Part shown: piece by piece, positions 28,483 through 38,731 of the stretch
Layout: every line of letters starts with the position of its first letter
Position numbering within the stretch: the first letter of the stretch is position 1
NCBI GenBank assembly: GCA_963846915.1
Contig: CAWJXV010000009.1
Location: 682,001-746,000, forward strand
Length of the DNA: 64,000 nucleotides
Source of the DNA: PALSA-612 sp963846915
GTDB taxonomy: Bacteria > Actinomycetota > Thermoleophilia > Gaiellales > Gaiellaceae
Reading direction: 5' to 3'
Notes under the pieces: generated by a model
The model's database searches: none
What the model was told of the DNA's origin: nothing
The model's input: only the letters and a program-made list of their open reading frames with translations
Made by a program: the position numbers and the translations under genes

Positions 28483-29700
28483 GTGAGGGTCGCCTACTAC
28501 TCGCCGATGCCGCCGTCCCGCTCCGGCGTCGCCGACTACAGCGCACTGCTCCTGCCGGAGCTCGAGCAGCGGATCGACGTGGTCGTCGCGCGGCCGGGCC
28601 GCTTCCGGCGCGCACCCCAAGCGGACGTCGCGCTCTACCACATCGGCAACGACCCGGACGCTCACGGCTGGATCGCCCGTGCGCTCGCCGCGCGTCCCGG
28701 CGTCGTCGTGCTGCACGAGTTCGTGCTCCATCACCTCGTGGCCGGGCTGACGCTCGCGCGAGGCGACGCGCGCGGCTACCTCGACGCGATGGAGCGCGGG
28801 CACGGGCTGGCGGGACGCCTGCTCGCCTACGGGGTCATCGACAACCGCATCCCGCCGCTCTGGGAGACACGGGCCGAGGCGTTCCCGCTCGCCGGGGACG
28901 TGCTCGCGGCCGCGACCGGCCTGATCGTCCACTCGGCGTTCGTCGAGGAGCGCGCCCGCGCCGCCGGTTTTGCCGGGCCTGTGTGGCGGATCCCGCATCC
29001 CGCCTGGCCGCTTCCCTCCGTCTCGCCGGAGCCGGTCGAGGGCAGCCCGCTGATCGGCTGCTTCGGCCACCTGAACGAGAGCAAGCGCATCCCGCAGCTG
29101 CTGGCCGCGTTCGCGCGGCTCCGCGCCGCCCGACCCGAGGCCAGGCTGCTCCTCGTCGGCGCGTTCGCAGACCGCCTGACCGGGCTCGCGATCCCCGAGG
29201 GCGTGATCCGGGAGGGCTACGTGAGCGAGGAGCGGCTCTGGTCGCTGATGGCGGCCTGCGACGCGATCGTCTCCCTGCGCTCCCCGACGATGGGCGAGAC
29301 CTCCGGTTCGGCGATCCGCGCGCTGTCGCTCGGCAAGCCGCTCGTCGTCTCGGACGTCGGCTGGTTCGCCGAGCTGCCCGACGACGTCGCGATCCGGATT
29401 CCGGTGGACGGGCACGAGGTCGAGGCCCTCGCGGCCGCGCTCGAGCGGCTCGCCGCCGATCCCGCGGCGCGCGAGGCGATGGGCGCCGCTGCCCGCGAGC
29501 TCGTCGAGCGGGACCACGCCCTGCCGCGCGTCGCCGACCTCTATGCCGCCGCGCTCGAGCAGGCCGCGGGCGGCGAAGTTGTCCGCGACGCGACGCTGCG
29601 CGAGGTCGCCGAGGCGGCCGCCGACGTGGGCATCGGCGCCGAGGACGAGGCCGCCGCCGAGCTCGCGATGCGCCTCGACGAGGTCGAGCTTGGCGGTTGA
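28483..29700 (+). CDS. Family 4 glycosyltransferase
   Basis: A 405-aa GT-B enzyme starting VRVAYYSPMPPSRSGVADYS (an N-terminal donor/acceptor loop), with FGHLNESKRIPQLL in the linker and SLRSPTMGETSGSAIRALSLGKPLVVSD as the C-terminal sugar-nucleotide motif. GTG 28483 is used because upstream codons belong to the preceding gene in another frame. About 30 residues at the C-terminus are extra and acidic. It overlaps the next gene by 11 nt. Part of the glycosyltransferase run from 27.4 to 35.8 kb. Confidence 0.87.
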   Translation: MRVAYYSPMPPSRSGVADYSALLLPELEQRIDVVVARPGRFRRAPQADVALYHIGNDPDAHGWIARALAARPGVVVLHEFVLHHLVAGLTLARGDARGYLDAMERGHGLAGRLLAYGVIDNRIPPLWETRAEAFPLAGDVLAAATGLIVHSAFVEERARAAGFAGPVWRIPHPAWPLPSVSPEPVEGSPLIGCFGHLNESKRIPQLLAAFARLRAARPEARLLLVGAFADRLTGLAIPEGVIREGYVSEERLWSLMAACDAIVSLRSPTMGETSGSAIRALSLGKPLVVSDVGWFAELPDDVAIRIPVDGHEVEALAAALERLAADPAAREAMGAAARELVERDHALPRVADLYAAALEQAAGGEVVRDATLREVAEAAADVGIGAEDEAAAELAMRLDEVELGG

Positions 29701-31808
29701 GACAGTCGCGCCGGCGCGGGCACGCGACCGCGCCTCCTCGCTCGCGCACGCGATCCCCGTCTGGGCCTGGCTCACCGGCATCGTCGCCCTCTCGACCGGC
29801 ATCCGCTACGCGTTCACGCGCCAGATCGTCGCGCCGTGGATCATGGTCGACGAGCTCATCTACTCGGAGCTCGCGAAGAGCTTCGCCGCGTCCGGCCACT
29901 TCCTGATCCGCGATCATGCCTCGGGCGCGTACGGCTACGTCTACCCGATCCTGATCGCACCCGCCTGGGCGGTCTTCCGGGCCGTGCCCGACGCCTACGC
30001 GGCCGCGAAGGGCATCAACGCGCTGGTCATGTCGCTCGCGGCGATCCCGACCTACTTCATCGCGCGCCGCGTCCTCGGAAAGTGGCTCTCGCTGGTCGCT
30101 GCCGCCTTCGCCGTGGCGATCCCGTCGATGGTCTACACCGGCACGCTGATGACGGAGAACGCGTTCTACCCGGTCTTCCTCGCCGCCGTCCTCATGCTGA
30201 TCGTCTGGCTCGACAAGCCGACGGCGGCGAACACGGCGATCCTCGTCGCGCTCTGCCTCTTCGCCTTCCTGACGCGCGCGCAGGCGATCGCGCTCGCGCC
30301 CGCGGTCCTGACCGCGCCGCTCCTGCTCGCCGGGCGCGAGGCGTTCCGGCCGCTACCGGCTCATGTACCTGCTGATCGCGGGGGGCGCGGCCCTGGTCGT
30401 GCTCGAGCAGGTCGCGCGCGGCCGGTCCGTGTTCGGGATCTTCGGCGCCTACCAGGTCGCCGGCTCGTCGCACTACTCGTCCGGCGAGGTGATCCGCTGG
30501 TTCCTCTACCACGTGTCCGAGCTCGACCTGTCGCTCGGCGTCCTGCCCTTCGCGGCGCTGCTCGTGCTCGCGTTCTCGCTCCGCTCGCTCCCCCGGCCGG
30601 AGAAGGTGCTGGTCTCCGCCACGGTCGCGGTCAGCTTCTGGCTCGTGCTCGAGGTGGCCACGTTCGCGTCCGAGCAGTCGTTCCGGGTCGAGGAGCGCAA
30701 CATGTTCTACGTCGCGCCGCTGTTCCTGATCGCCCTCCTCGTCTGGATCGACCGCGGCCTGCCTCGCGGCACGGTCTGGGCGACGGCGGCGATCATCGTC
30801 GCGGCTGCGCTGCCCGGCGCGCTGCCGTACTCGAGCCTGATCGGCCTGAACGCGCTCTCGGACACGATCGCCCTGATCCCGCTCGGCTGGCTCGTCGAGC
30901 AGGGCCTCGGCCTCGACGACGTCGGGCTCGTGGTCGTCTTCGTCTGCGCGGCCGCAGGGCTGCTGTTCCTGCTCGTGCCGCGGCGATGGGCGTTCGTGCT
31001 GCCGCTGGTCGTACTCGTCTACTTCGCCGTCTCGCAGGCCTCGATCCAGTCGAAGCATCACCAGCAGTCGCTCGAGTCGCTGTTCGGCGGCATCTCCTCG
31101 CCGCCGCTCCCCCGCAACTGGATCGACCGGAAGGTGGGCTCGAACGCGAAGGTGGCCGCGATCTGGACCGGGAACACGGACAAGTTCACGATCTGGGAGA
31201 ACGAGATCTTCAACCGCAGCGTCGGCACCGTCTACGCGACCGGGCCGCCGCTGCCGGGCGACCTTCCGGAGACGCCGGTGACGATCAGCCGCGTCTCCGG
31301 GAAGCTCCTCGCCGGCGGTCGGCCGATCCGAGCTCGCTACGCCCTCGCGGACAGGACGCTCGAGCTCGAAGGGAAGGCGATCGCGCAGGACCCGAACAAG
31401 GGCATGGTGCTCTACCGCGTGAACGGGCCGTTGCGGCAGGCCTCGCACGTGACGGGCGTCTACGGGGACACGTGGTCCGGGAAGAACGTGACGTACACGC
31501 GCTTCGACTGCAAGGGCGGGACGCTGGCCGTACAGCTCCAGAGTGACCCGAACCTGTTCACGAGGCCGAACACCGTCACGGCCGCGAGCGGCGACGGCAC
31601 GCCGGTCAGCGTCCTCGTTCGTCAGCCCGTGCCGGTGCGGGGAACGACGACGATGCGCTTGCCGTTGCGCCCCGCCGCGGGCCACTGCACTGTTCGCTTC
31701 GTCGTCGACGACGTTGCGGTGCCCGCGGTCGTGCTCGGTCCGCCGAACACGGACACGCGCGCGCTCGGCGTGCACTTCAACCGGTTCACGTACCGGCCTC
31801 CGAGGTGA
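29690..31808 (+). pseudogene. GT-C-like polytopic membrane protein, +1 frame break
   Basis: A roughly 705-aa membrane protein when repaired. The first frame, from TTG 29690, gives about six helices and an early loop with acidic residues (VDELIYSELA). It shifts by +1 near 30348-30352 into the frame that starts YRLMYLLIAGG and runs to 31808. That part holds further helices, the EERNMFY segment and a ~230-residue soluble C-terminal domain. The gene at 36.5-38.7 kb has the same layout and the same EERN motif, so the two are paralogues. The likely role is a lipid-linked-sugar transferase on the outer face. Confidence 0.68.
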
Positions 31809-32891
31809 GGATCGTGTTCGACGTCTCGCCGCTGTCACATCCGCGTGCAGGCATCGGCCGCTATCTCCGAGGATCGCTGGCGGGGCTCGTCGAAGCGGCG
31901 GGCGGCGAGCACGAGATCGTCCCGTTCGCGCCTACGAGCCCGCAGGGGATGAAGGCGATCCCCGTGGCCCTCGACGGGATCGACGTCGAGCCACGCCTGC
32001 GCTTCCTGCCGTTCGCGCACGCCTGGCGCCAGGCGTGGAGCCGCGCGGGCTGGCCGCCGGCAGAGCGCTTCCTCGGTGCATTCGACGTCCTCCACTACTC
32101 GGACTGGATGTTCCCGCCGCAAGGGGCGGGTCTGCGCGCGACCACCGTGCACGACCTCGTGCCGGTGCGCTTTCCCGAGTGGGTGCAGGGCCGGACGCAC
32201 TCGATGCACACGGCCAAGTACCGCGACGCGAGTCGCTGTGACGTCGTCTTCGCGAACTCACACTTCACGGCGCGTGACGTGGTCGAGTTGCTCGGCGTGG
32301 ACGCCGGGCGTGTGCGAGTCGCCTATCCGGGCGTCGACGCGATCTTCCGGCCCGACGGCGACCGCGCCGACCTCGGCGGGCAGTACGTCCTCAGCGTCGC
32401 CACCCTCGAGCCGCGCAAGAACCTCGACGTGCTCGTGGCAGCGTTCGAGCTGCTCGAACGCGACGACCTCCGGCTCGCGCTCGTCGGCGCCACGGGCTGG
32501 GGAGAGCAGCCGAGCCTCGACCACCCGCGGGATCGTGCGCCTCGGCTACGTCGACGACGACGAGCTCGCGCGTCTCTACCGCGGTGCCTCGGTCTTCGTC
32601 TACCCGTCGCGGTTCGAGGGCTTCGGGATCCCGATCGTCGAGGCGATGGCGAGCGGCGTCCCCGTTGTCGCGTCCTCGCACGAGTCGATGGACGAGGCAG
32701 CCGGCGACGCGGCCCTCCGAGCCGATCCGGAGGACGTGGAGGCGTTCGCGGCCGCGATCGAGCAGGCGCTCGCCCACCCGGCGCCGCTCGTCGAGCATGG
32801 CCGTGCGCACGCCGCTCGCTTCACGTGGCTCGACACGGGCATGTCCTTGCTCGGCGGCTACGAGGCCGCCGCGGCTGTGCAAAAGACGTAA
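31805..32891 (+). pseudogene. Family 4 glycosyltransferase, +1 frame break
   Basis: GT-B enzyme of about 361 aa when repaired. It begins MRIVFDVSPLSHPRAGIGRY and contains HDLVPVRFPEW and VATLEPRKNLDVLV. After GWGEQPSLD the frame changes by +1 near 32518-32524. The second frame supplies RLGYVDDDELARLYR and the motif PSRFEGFGIPIVEAMASGVPV, ending at 32891. GTG 31805 overlaps the membrane-protein stop (GTGA). It closely resembles the next glycosyltransferase in motif order. Confidence 0.8.
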
Positions 32892-32893
32892 CG

Positions 32894-32994
32894 GTGTCTG
32901 ACCCCTCTCCGGCCCCTGTCTGGCACCACTCCGTAGCAGTGTCTGACACTGCTCTGACACCGACCCGGATCAGTGCCAGGCACGTGCCAGGCAC
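32894..32994. repeat. Cluster of GTGTCTGACAC / GTGCCAGGCAC palindromes
   Basis: One imperfect GTGTCTGAC (from 32894), a perfect 13-bp AGTGTCTGACACT (32938-32950), and two abutting GTGCCAGGCAC (32973-32983 and 32984-32994). Consensus with the 9.7-kb copies: GTGYCWGRCAC. The cluster fills the only sizeable gap in the glycosyltransferase run. Confidence 0.7.
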
Positions 32995-33012
32995 TTGCCC
33001 TGCGAGCGCTCG

Positions 33013-33991
33013 ATGAGGGTCGGCCTCGACGTGTCGCCGCTGGAGCAGACCGCGGCCGGCACCGCCCGCTACCTGCAGGCGCTCGACGGGATGGACGACG
33101 TCGACCTCGTCCGGTTCGCTCATCGTGGCCGGGGCCGCGTCCACGTCGTCTACCGCGACGCGATCTGGTACCCGCTCGTCCTGCCGCACCTGGCGCGGCG
33201 CGAGCGCGTCGACGTCCTCCACTGCCCGACCTTCCGCGGGCCCGTCAGCCGACCTGCGTGCCCACTCGTCGTTACCGTTCACGACCTTGCCGTCCTGCGC
33301 CACCCGGAGACCTTCAACCAGTGGACGCGGCAGTACAGCCGCCTGTGTGTCTCTCGGGTGGTGCGGGCAGCGAGGCTGGTGATCGCGGTGTCCGAGCACA
33401 CGAAGCGCGAGCTCGTCGAGGTGCTCGCGACGCCGCCCGAGAAGATCCGCGTCGTCCCCAACGGGGTCTCGGAGGTCTTCTCGCCGGAGGGCCCGGCCGA
33501 GACAGGCGACTACGTGCTCGCCGTCGGCACCGTCGAGCCGCGCAAGAACCTGGCCCGGTTGGCGGATGCGACCGGACGGCTCGGCATCGAGCTACGCGTG
33601 GCCGGTGACGCAGGCTGGGGAGACGTCCAGCTCGGGTCCGGCGTGCGCCGGCTCGGCCGAGTCTCGGACGAGGAGCTCGCCCGGCTCTATCGCGGCGCCC
33701 GCTGCCTCGCCTATCCGTCGCTCGAGGAGGGCTTCGGCATCCCGATCGTCGAGGCGATGGCGAGCGGCACACCGGTCGTCACGTCGAGCGGCGGTGCGAC
33801 CGAGGAGGTGGCAGGCGGCGCAGCGGTGCTCGTCGATCCGCTCGATGCCGGCGTCGATTGCCGACGGGATCGAGGAGGCCGCCACGCGTCGCGACGAGCT
33901 CGTCCGGGCGGGCCTCGAGCGCGCCCGCGCGTTCGACTGGGCCGAGACCGCGCGCCGCACTGCGGACGTGTACCGGGAAGCGGCCTCGTGA
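33013..33991 (+). pseudogene. Family 4 glycosyltransferase, +1 frame break
   Basis: About 325 aa when repaired. It starts MRVGLDVSPLEQTAAGTARY and has HDLAVLRHPETFNQW, VGTVEPRKNLARL and the EX7E-type motif in PSLEEGFGIPIVEAMASGTPV. After VLVDPLDA the frame changes by +1 near 33846-33851; the other frame gives SIADGIEEAATRRDEL and ends at 33991. The break removes only the last helical segment, so a partly active protein is conceivable. ATG 33013 follows the palindrome cluster. It is coupled to the next gene by GTGA. Confidence 0.8.
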
Positions 33992-35011
33992 GCGCTCCGC
34001 TCGTCGTGATCGACGCCGACGTGCTCGGCCGGCAGCGGACGGGCGACGAGACCTACGTCGAGAATCTGCTCGCGCGCCTGCCGGCGCTCGCCGGCGACGA
34101 TCTCCGTCTCGCGGCGCTGACCCGGCGTCCCGAGCTCGTCCCGCCCGGCATCGAGGCCGTGCACGTTCCGGCGCGCCTGCAGGAGGTGCGAATGCTGCAC
34201 GCTGTTCCGCGCGCGCTCCGCCGGCTCGGCGCCGCGCTCGCGCATTTCCAGCACGCGCTGCCGCTTTCCTGCCCCTGTCCGGCGATCGTGACCGTGCACG
34301 ATCTGTCGTTCGAGCGCGACCCGTCGGTGATGGGGATCCGCCACCGCACGATCTTTCGCGTCGTCGTGCCTTACGCGGTGCAGGCGCGCGGCCCGGGTCC
34401 TGACGGTCTCGGAGCGGACGAAGGACGATCTCGTCGAGCTGTACGGCCTCGATCCCGGGCGTATCGTCGTGACGCCGCACGGCGTCGACCCGTCCTTCAG
34501 CCCCGGCGAGCACGACGGCGACTCGTACCTCCTGTTCGTCGGCGCCGTCCAGCGCCGGAAGAACCCGATGGCCGCGGCGGAAGCCGCGTCGGAGCTCGGG
34601 ATGAAGCTCGTCGTCGTCGGGCCGAGCCGCGATGCGACCCTCGTCCACGCACTCGAGCGCCACGGCGCCGACGTTCGCGGCTACGTCTCGAAGGACGAGC
34701 TGGTCGAGCTCTACCGCGGTGCGGCCGCGCTGGTGCTGCCGTCGCGCTACGAGGGATTCGGGCTGCCGGTCGTCGAGGCGATGGCGAGCGGCACGCCGGT
34801 CGTCGCGGCACCGGACGCCGCGCTGCGCGAGATCGCGGCCGACGCGGCCGTGTTCGCGGAGCCCGGCGACCTCGCGGCGGGGATCAAGCAAGCACTTGCC
34901 GACCGCGAGCGACTCGTGGCGGCGGGCCTGAGGCGCGCGGCCCGGTTCTCGTGGGACGAGACGGCGAGGCTCACGCTCGGCGTCTACAAGCAGGTGCTCG
35001 GGCTCGCATGA
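33988..35011 (+). pseudogene. Family 4 glycosyltransferase, +1 frame break
   Basis: About 340 aa when repaired. The first frame, from GTG 33988, reads VSAPLVVIDADVLGRQRTG and HDLSFERDPSVMGIRH. It changes by +1 near 34385-34395 (a GC-only run) into VLTVSERTKDDLVELYG, FVGAVQRRKNPMAAAE and PSRYEGFGLPVVEAMASGTPV. It ends at 35011, overlapping the next gene as ATGA. Without repair the two GT-B halves are separate. Donor and acceptor unknown; same subfamily style as its two upstream neighbours. Confidence 0.8.
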
Positions 35012-35769
35012 GGGTCTCGGCGATCGTCGTCTCGCACGGCCACCGCGAGGAGCTCGCCCGGTCGCTGCCGGCGCTCCTGCCGCAGGTGGACGAGGCCGTC
35101 GTGATCGCCAACCTCCCGGGGAGCGGACCCGCGGATCCGCTCGGCGCACGCGTGATCGAGCAGCCGAAGCCGCTCAGCTTCGCCGCGAACGTGAACGCCG
35201 GCGCTGCCGCGACGAGCGGCGAGCTCCTGCTCGTCGCCAACCCGGACACGGTGGCCGAGCCCCACGCCGTCTCCGTGCTCCGCGACTTCGCCGGCGCCCA
35301 TCCGCGCTGCGGCGCCGCCGGCCCGCAGCTGCTCGACCCCGACGGCGCGTGGCAGCCGTCGCGCCGCCGCTTCCCGACGGTCGGCGGCACGCTCGTCCGC
35401 CGCACCCCGCTCCGGCGGGCATTCCCGCCGCTCGAGCACCAGCGCGACCACTATCAGCTCGACGAGCGTCCGACGGAGCCCGTCGAGGCCGACTGGATGC
35501 TCGGCGGCTTCCTGCTCATTCGCCGAGCGGCGTTCGACGAGATCGGCGGCTTCGACGAGGGCTTCCGCATGTACGGCGAGGAGATCGACTTCTGCTACCG
35601 GCTCGCGAAGGCGGGTTGGGAGCGCTGGTACGTGCCGGCGGCGGTCGTGCGCCACCGGTGGGACGCGCTGACCGACCAGCGGTTCCTCACGCGCCGGACG
35701 CTCTGGCACTGGAGTGGGATGATCCGCTTCGTTCGCAAGCACCCCGAGCGTCTGCGAGCACTGCGATGA
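35008..35769 (+). CDS. Family 2 glycosyltransferase (rhamnosyltransferase-like)
   Basis: A 253-aa GT-A enzyme. It starts VSAIVVSHGHREEL, then NVNAGAAATSGELLLVANPD holds the nucleotide/metal region and SRRRFPT the following segment. DWMLGGFLLIRRAAFDEIGGFDEGF with YGEEIDFCYRL is the acceptor/catalytic motif of the WbbL/rhamnosyltransferase group. The frame is intact. ATG 35008 overlaps the upstream stop by 4 nt. Last gene of the glycosyltransferase run. dTDP-rhamnose as donor is only suggested by the resemblance. Confidence 0.88.
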   Translation: MRVSAIVVSHGHREELARSLPALLPQVDEAVVIANLPGSGPADPLGARVIEQPKPLSFAANVNAGAAATSGELLLVANPDTVAEPHAVSVLRDFAGAHPRCGAAGPQLLDPDGAWQPSRRRFPTVGGTLVRRTPLRRAFPPLEHQRDHYQLDERPTEPVEADWMLGGFLLIRRAAFDEIGGFDEGFRMYGEEIDFCYRLAKAGWERWYVPAAVVRHRWDALTDQRFLTRRTLWHWSGMIRFVRKHPERLRALR

Positions 35770-35798
35770 ATCGTCACGACTCCGCTGCGAATCGTCAC
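35768..35798. repeat. Direct repeat GAATCGTCAC, 21-nt period
   Basis: GAATCGTCAC occurs at 35768-35777 and 35789-35798, two helical turns apart, just after the glycosyltransferase stop and upstream of the methyltransferase at 35909. It could be a regulator site. The rest of the 139-bp gap is GC-rich with small hairpins (GGGG/CCCC; GGCCG/CGGCC). Confidence 0.45.
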
Positions 35799-35908
35799 AC
35801 CCGCGTTGCTGACGCGGCACGACTTCCCGGGTATCGTCGGCGACGAGGGCGGAGGGGCGACACCCCACCCAATGAGGGCGGGGGAGCCGGTGGCCGGCCG
35901 AAGCGGCC

Positions 35909-36547
35909 GTGACCGGGACCGGCAAGTACGACGTCGCGGCCGAGGGATGGAGCGACGAGCAGTACGCCGACTCGGCGGCGTACCTCGGCCATCGCGCTGC
36001 GTTGATCGTCGCGCTCGGGCCTATGCTCGAACCGGGCGACACCGTGCTCGACCTCGCCTGCGGCGACGCGGGCCTCGCCGAGCCGCTGCTCGACGCGGGG
36101 CTCCGCTATGTGGGCGTCGACCTCTCGGGGCCGATGGTCGAGGCGGCGGGGCGTCGCGTGGGTGCGCGCGCCGAGATCCTCGAGGGCGATCTGAACACCT
36201 TCGTGCCGCCCTCCTCTCTCCAGGCGACGACGTGCTTCCGCGCGATCTATTACGCGCGCGACCGGCGCGCGTTCTTCAGCCACGTCGCCGCCTACACCGA
36301 GAAGAAGCTCGTCTTCGACCTCAATCCACGCCGGTACCGAGTCGGCGACGTCTGCGCCGACCTCGCGTCCGCCGGTCTCGCGCACGTCGAGCTGCACCCG
36401 TTCTTCAGCCCGCAGCGATTCTCGCTCGCCCGACCTGCGGCGGCGACGCTGCGGGCCGCCGAGCGCTCGGGGCCGCTCGCCCGGCTCGCGCTCCGCTTCC
36501 GGTTCAGCTACATGGTGGCGGCGTCACGCTCGGCGCCACCGGCCTGA
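35909..36547 (+). CDS. Class I SAM methyltransferase
   Basis: A 212-aa methyltransferase: motif I VLDLACGDAGLAEPLL near residues 46-61, VGVDLSGPMVEAA next, and EILEGDLNTF later. The C-terminal part (ARPAAATLRAAERSGPLARL) resembles small-molecule or glycan methylases next to glycosyltransferases. GTG 35909 is the first start consistent with the domain. Its last ~40 bp overlap the convergent membrane-protein gene, which is unusual but short. Substrate unknown. Confidence 0.78.
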   Translation: MTGTGKYDVAAEGWSDEQYADSAAYLGHRAALIVALGPMLEPGDTVLDLACGDAGLAEPLLDAGLRYVGVDLSGPMVEAAGRRVGARAEILEGDLNTFVPPSSLQATTCFRAIYYARDRRAFFSHVAAYTEKKLVFDLNPRRYRVGDVCADLASAGLAHVELHPFFSPQRFSLARPAAATLRAAERSGPLARLALRFRFSYMVAASRSAPPA

Positions 36548-38731
36548 GCGAGAAGCCGTACCCGACCTGGCCGCCGAGGAGGCGCTGGTCGGAGCCGCCG
36601 AACTTGAGCGGCGAATACGTCGGCGCGATCCGCACCTCGACGCGGAAGGGCGGCGGCGGCGAAGGCAGGACGAAGCGGCGCGCCGACCCGATCCGCAGCG
36701 TCCAGCGCTGGACGTCCGTGACGTGTCCGATGTGGGGCTGCTTGTCGGCGCCCTCGACGAGCGTCCCGATCGTGACGCGGACTCCCGCCGGCGGGACCGG
36801 CGCGCCGCAGGCCGAGACGCGCGACACGTCGACGACGGCATAGCCTGGCCGCTGGCCCGGCGTGGAGAAGCGGTTGTACGCGCTCCTCGCCACCGGGCAC
36901 GGTGCCAGGCTGCAGCCCGTTTGCCCGTCGTTGAAGACTCCTGTCTGGTTGTACGCGTAGCGGATCGGCTTGCGCACCTTGTAGAGCGTCCAGCGGGCGG
37001 GCCGAACGGCTGCTTCGGCCGCGCGACGACCGTGCCGTCGAGCACGACGCCGTTCTCGGCGAGCACGTAGTCGACGTCGGCCACCGGGTAGAGACGCCCG
37101 TCCGCGGTCGTGTTCGGCGTCTGCGTGGGGCCCGGGCCGGGTGCCGAGCCGTCGACCGACCACACGTACCTGAGCGAGCGGTTCCAGAACTCGGTCAGCC
37201 ACACTCCGAGGTCGGTGCCCGAGTTGAGGTTCTGGCCGAGGTAGAGCGTCGGCTTGCCGTGCGTGAGCTTGTCGAGCCAGTCGAGCGGGCGCGGGTAGTT
37301 CGCCACCAGCGCCTGCGCCTCGTTGTTCGAGTAGTTCGCCGCGGAGATCTGGCCGGTCAGGCTCCAGGCGAGGACGAGCAGGCAGGCGACCGCGACGACG
37401 GCGCTCGCCGCACGCCGTCTGCCGCGCAAGACACGCGGTGCCACGAGCAGGCAGACCGCGATCACGAGCGCGATGATCAGCGCGTTCTCGATCCCTCCGT
37501 GCGCGAACGAGAGGTTGCGGTTCGCCATCTGGACGATCGCCACGCCGGGCGAGTCGCTCGCGGGCACGGTCGTCAGCTGGTACGGCGTCGCCACGATCAG
37601 GTAGGCGACGAACCCGACCGCTGCTGCCAGCGGGATCCAGCGCACGCGCGGACGGTCGATCCACAGCGCCGTCCCGACGAAGACGAGCGGCACGAGGTAG
37701 ATCAGGTTCCGCTCCTCGACGCGCGTGAAGGCGACCGTGGACAGGTACGCGGTCTTGACCGCCGTGTAGACGCCGAAGCCGACCGCCGCCGCGACGAACA
37801 GGCTCGTGAACGCGCGGCGCTCGGGCGTCCGCCGGTCGCCCTTCGAGGTGGCCAGGGTCGCGATCGCGGCGACGACCGGAAGCAGGCCGAGGCCGATCGT
37901 CAGTGCCCCGACAGCCTGCAGCCCGTAGTCGAGCATGCGCCCCTGGTAGTGGCCGGTCGCGATCGCCCAGCTCTGCGAGAACTTGCCGACGAGGCCGCTG
38001 AAGAGGATCACCGCCCCGGCGCCGAGCACGATCGCCCCGACCCAGTCCCACGCGGTGAACTGCGAGCGCCACCGCCGGGCGGCCTCGCTGGACAGGGCGT
38101 AGAGCCCCGCGGCGAGAACGAGCACGACGGGGAGGATGCCGAGCTCACCGCGGATGAAGCCACCGACGAGCGAGAGCACGATCGCAGCAGCGATCCAGAA
38201 GACCGTCCGTCGGGCCAGCGCCGTCGCAATCGCCAGGAAGGCGAGCGCCGCGTACGGGTAGCTGAGCGGCTCCTCGAGGATCATCGGCGCGTAGACCAGC
38301 GCGGGCACGGCGGCGGTGCCCACGGCCGCGAACAGCGACGCGCGCGGCGAGGCGACCGTGCGGGCGAGGAAGTACGCGGGGAACAGCGACAGCGTCATCG
38401 TCACGACGCCGATGTACTTCACGACCGTGTACGCCAGCGTCGTCGAGGTGATCGCCCAGGCGGGTGCGATCAGCCAGGTGTAGAGCGTCTGCCAGAAGTA
38501 GGGGTCGCCGCGCCGCGCGCCGTGGCCGGTCGCCTCGACCGCCCGTGAGATCTGCGTCAGCTCGAGCTCGTCCGTGAACAGCCACGGGGACGTGTGCCGG
38601 GCCGCCTCCCAGGCGTAGAGCGCGAGCAGCGCGATGAAAGCCGTGACGAGCGGGAGCGCCGCGTAGACCCGGTCGAACCAGGCTCGCGCAGGCTGCTCTG
38701 CCGTCACGGCGCCCGAGGCGCCGTCCGTCAC
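36504..38731 (-). pseudogene. GT-C-like polytopic membrane protein, frame break near C-terminus
   Basis: About 740 aa when repaired. From GTG 38731, about eleven membrane helices follow with an early acidic loop (FTDELELTQI) and VEERNLIYLVPLV, then a soluble C-terminal domain. The frame is good through VARPKQPFG, then becomes Arg/Ser-rich. The neighbouring frame from about 36995 continues with ARWTLYKVRKPIRYAYNQTG and ends at 36504. This is a one-base loss (or two-base gain), unlike the +1 events elsewhere. It is a paralogue of the 29.7-31.8 kb protein. GTG overlaps the upstream gene's TGA, so it is co-translated with the WecA-type fusion. Confidence 0.72.

Noticed and set aside
29021..29045. 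SPEPVEG stretch in a glycosyltransferase as an inserted repeat element
   Set aside because: It resembles the translated form of known short interspersed repeats, but only one copy is seen, it is in frame, and the protein is intact.
32995..35769. A single 924-codon frame across three glycosyltransferase genes
   Set aside because: It joins parts of three genes in one frame with Arg-rich nonsense between. Motifs show three separate proteins, two of them with +1 shifts.
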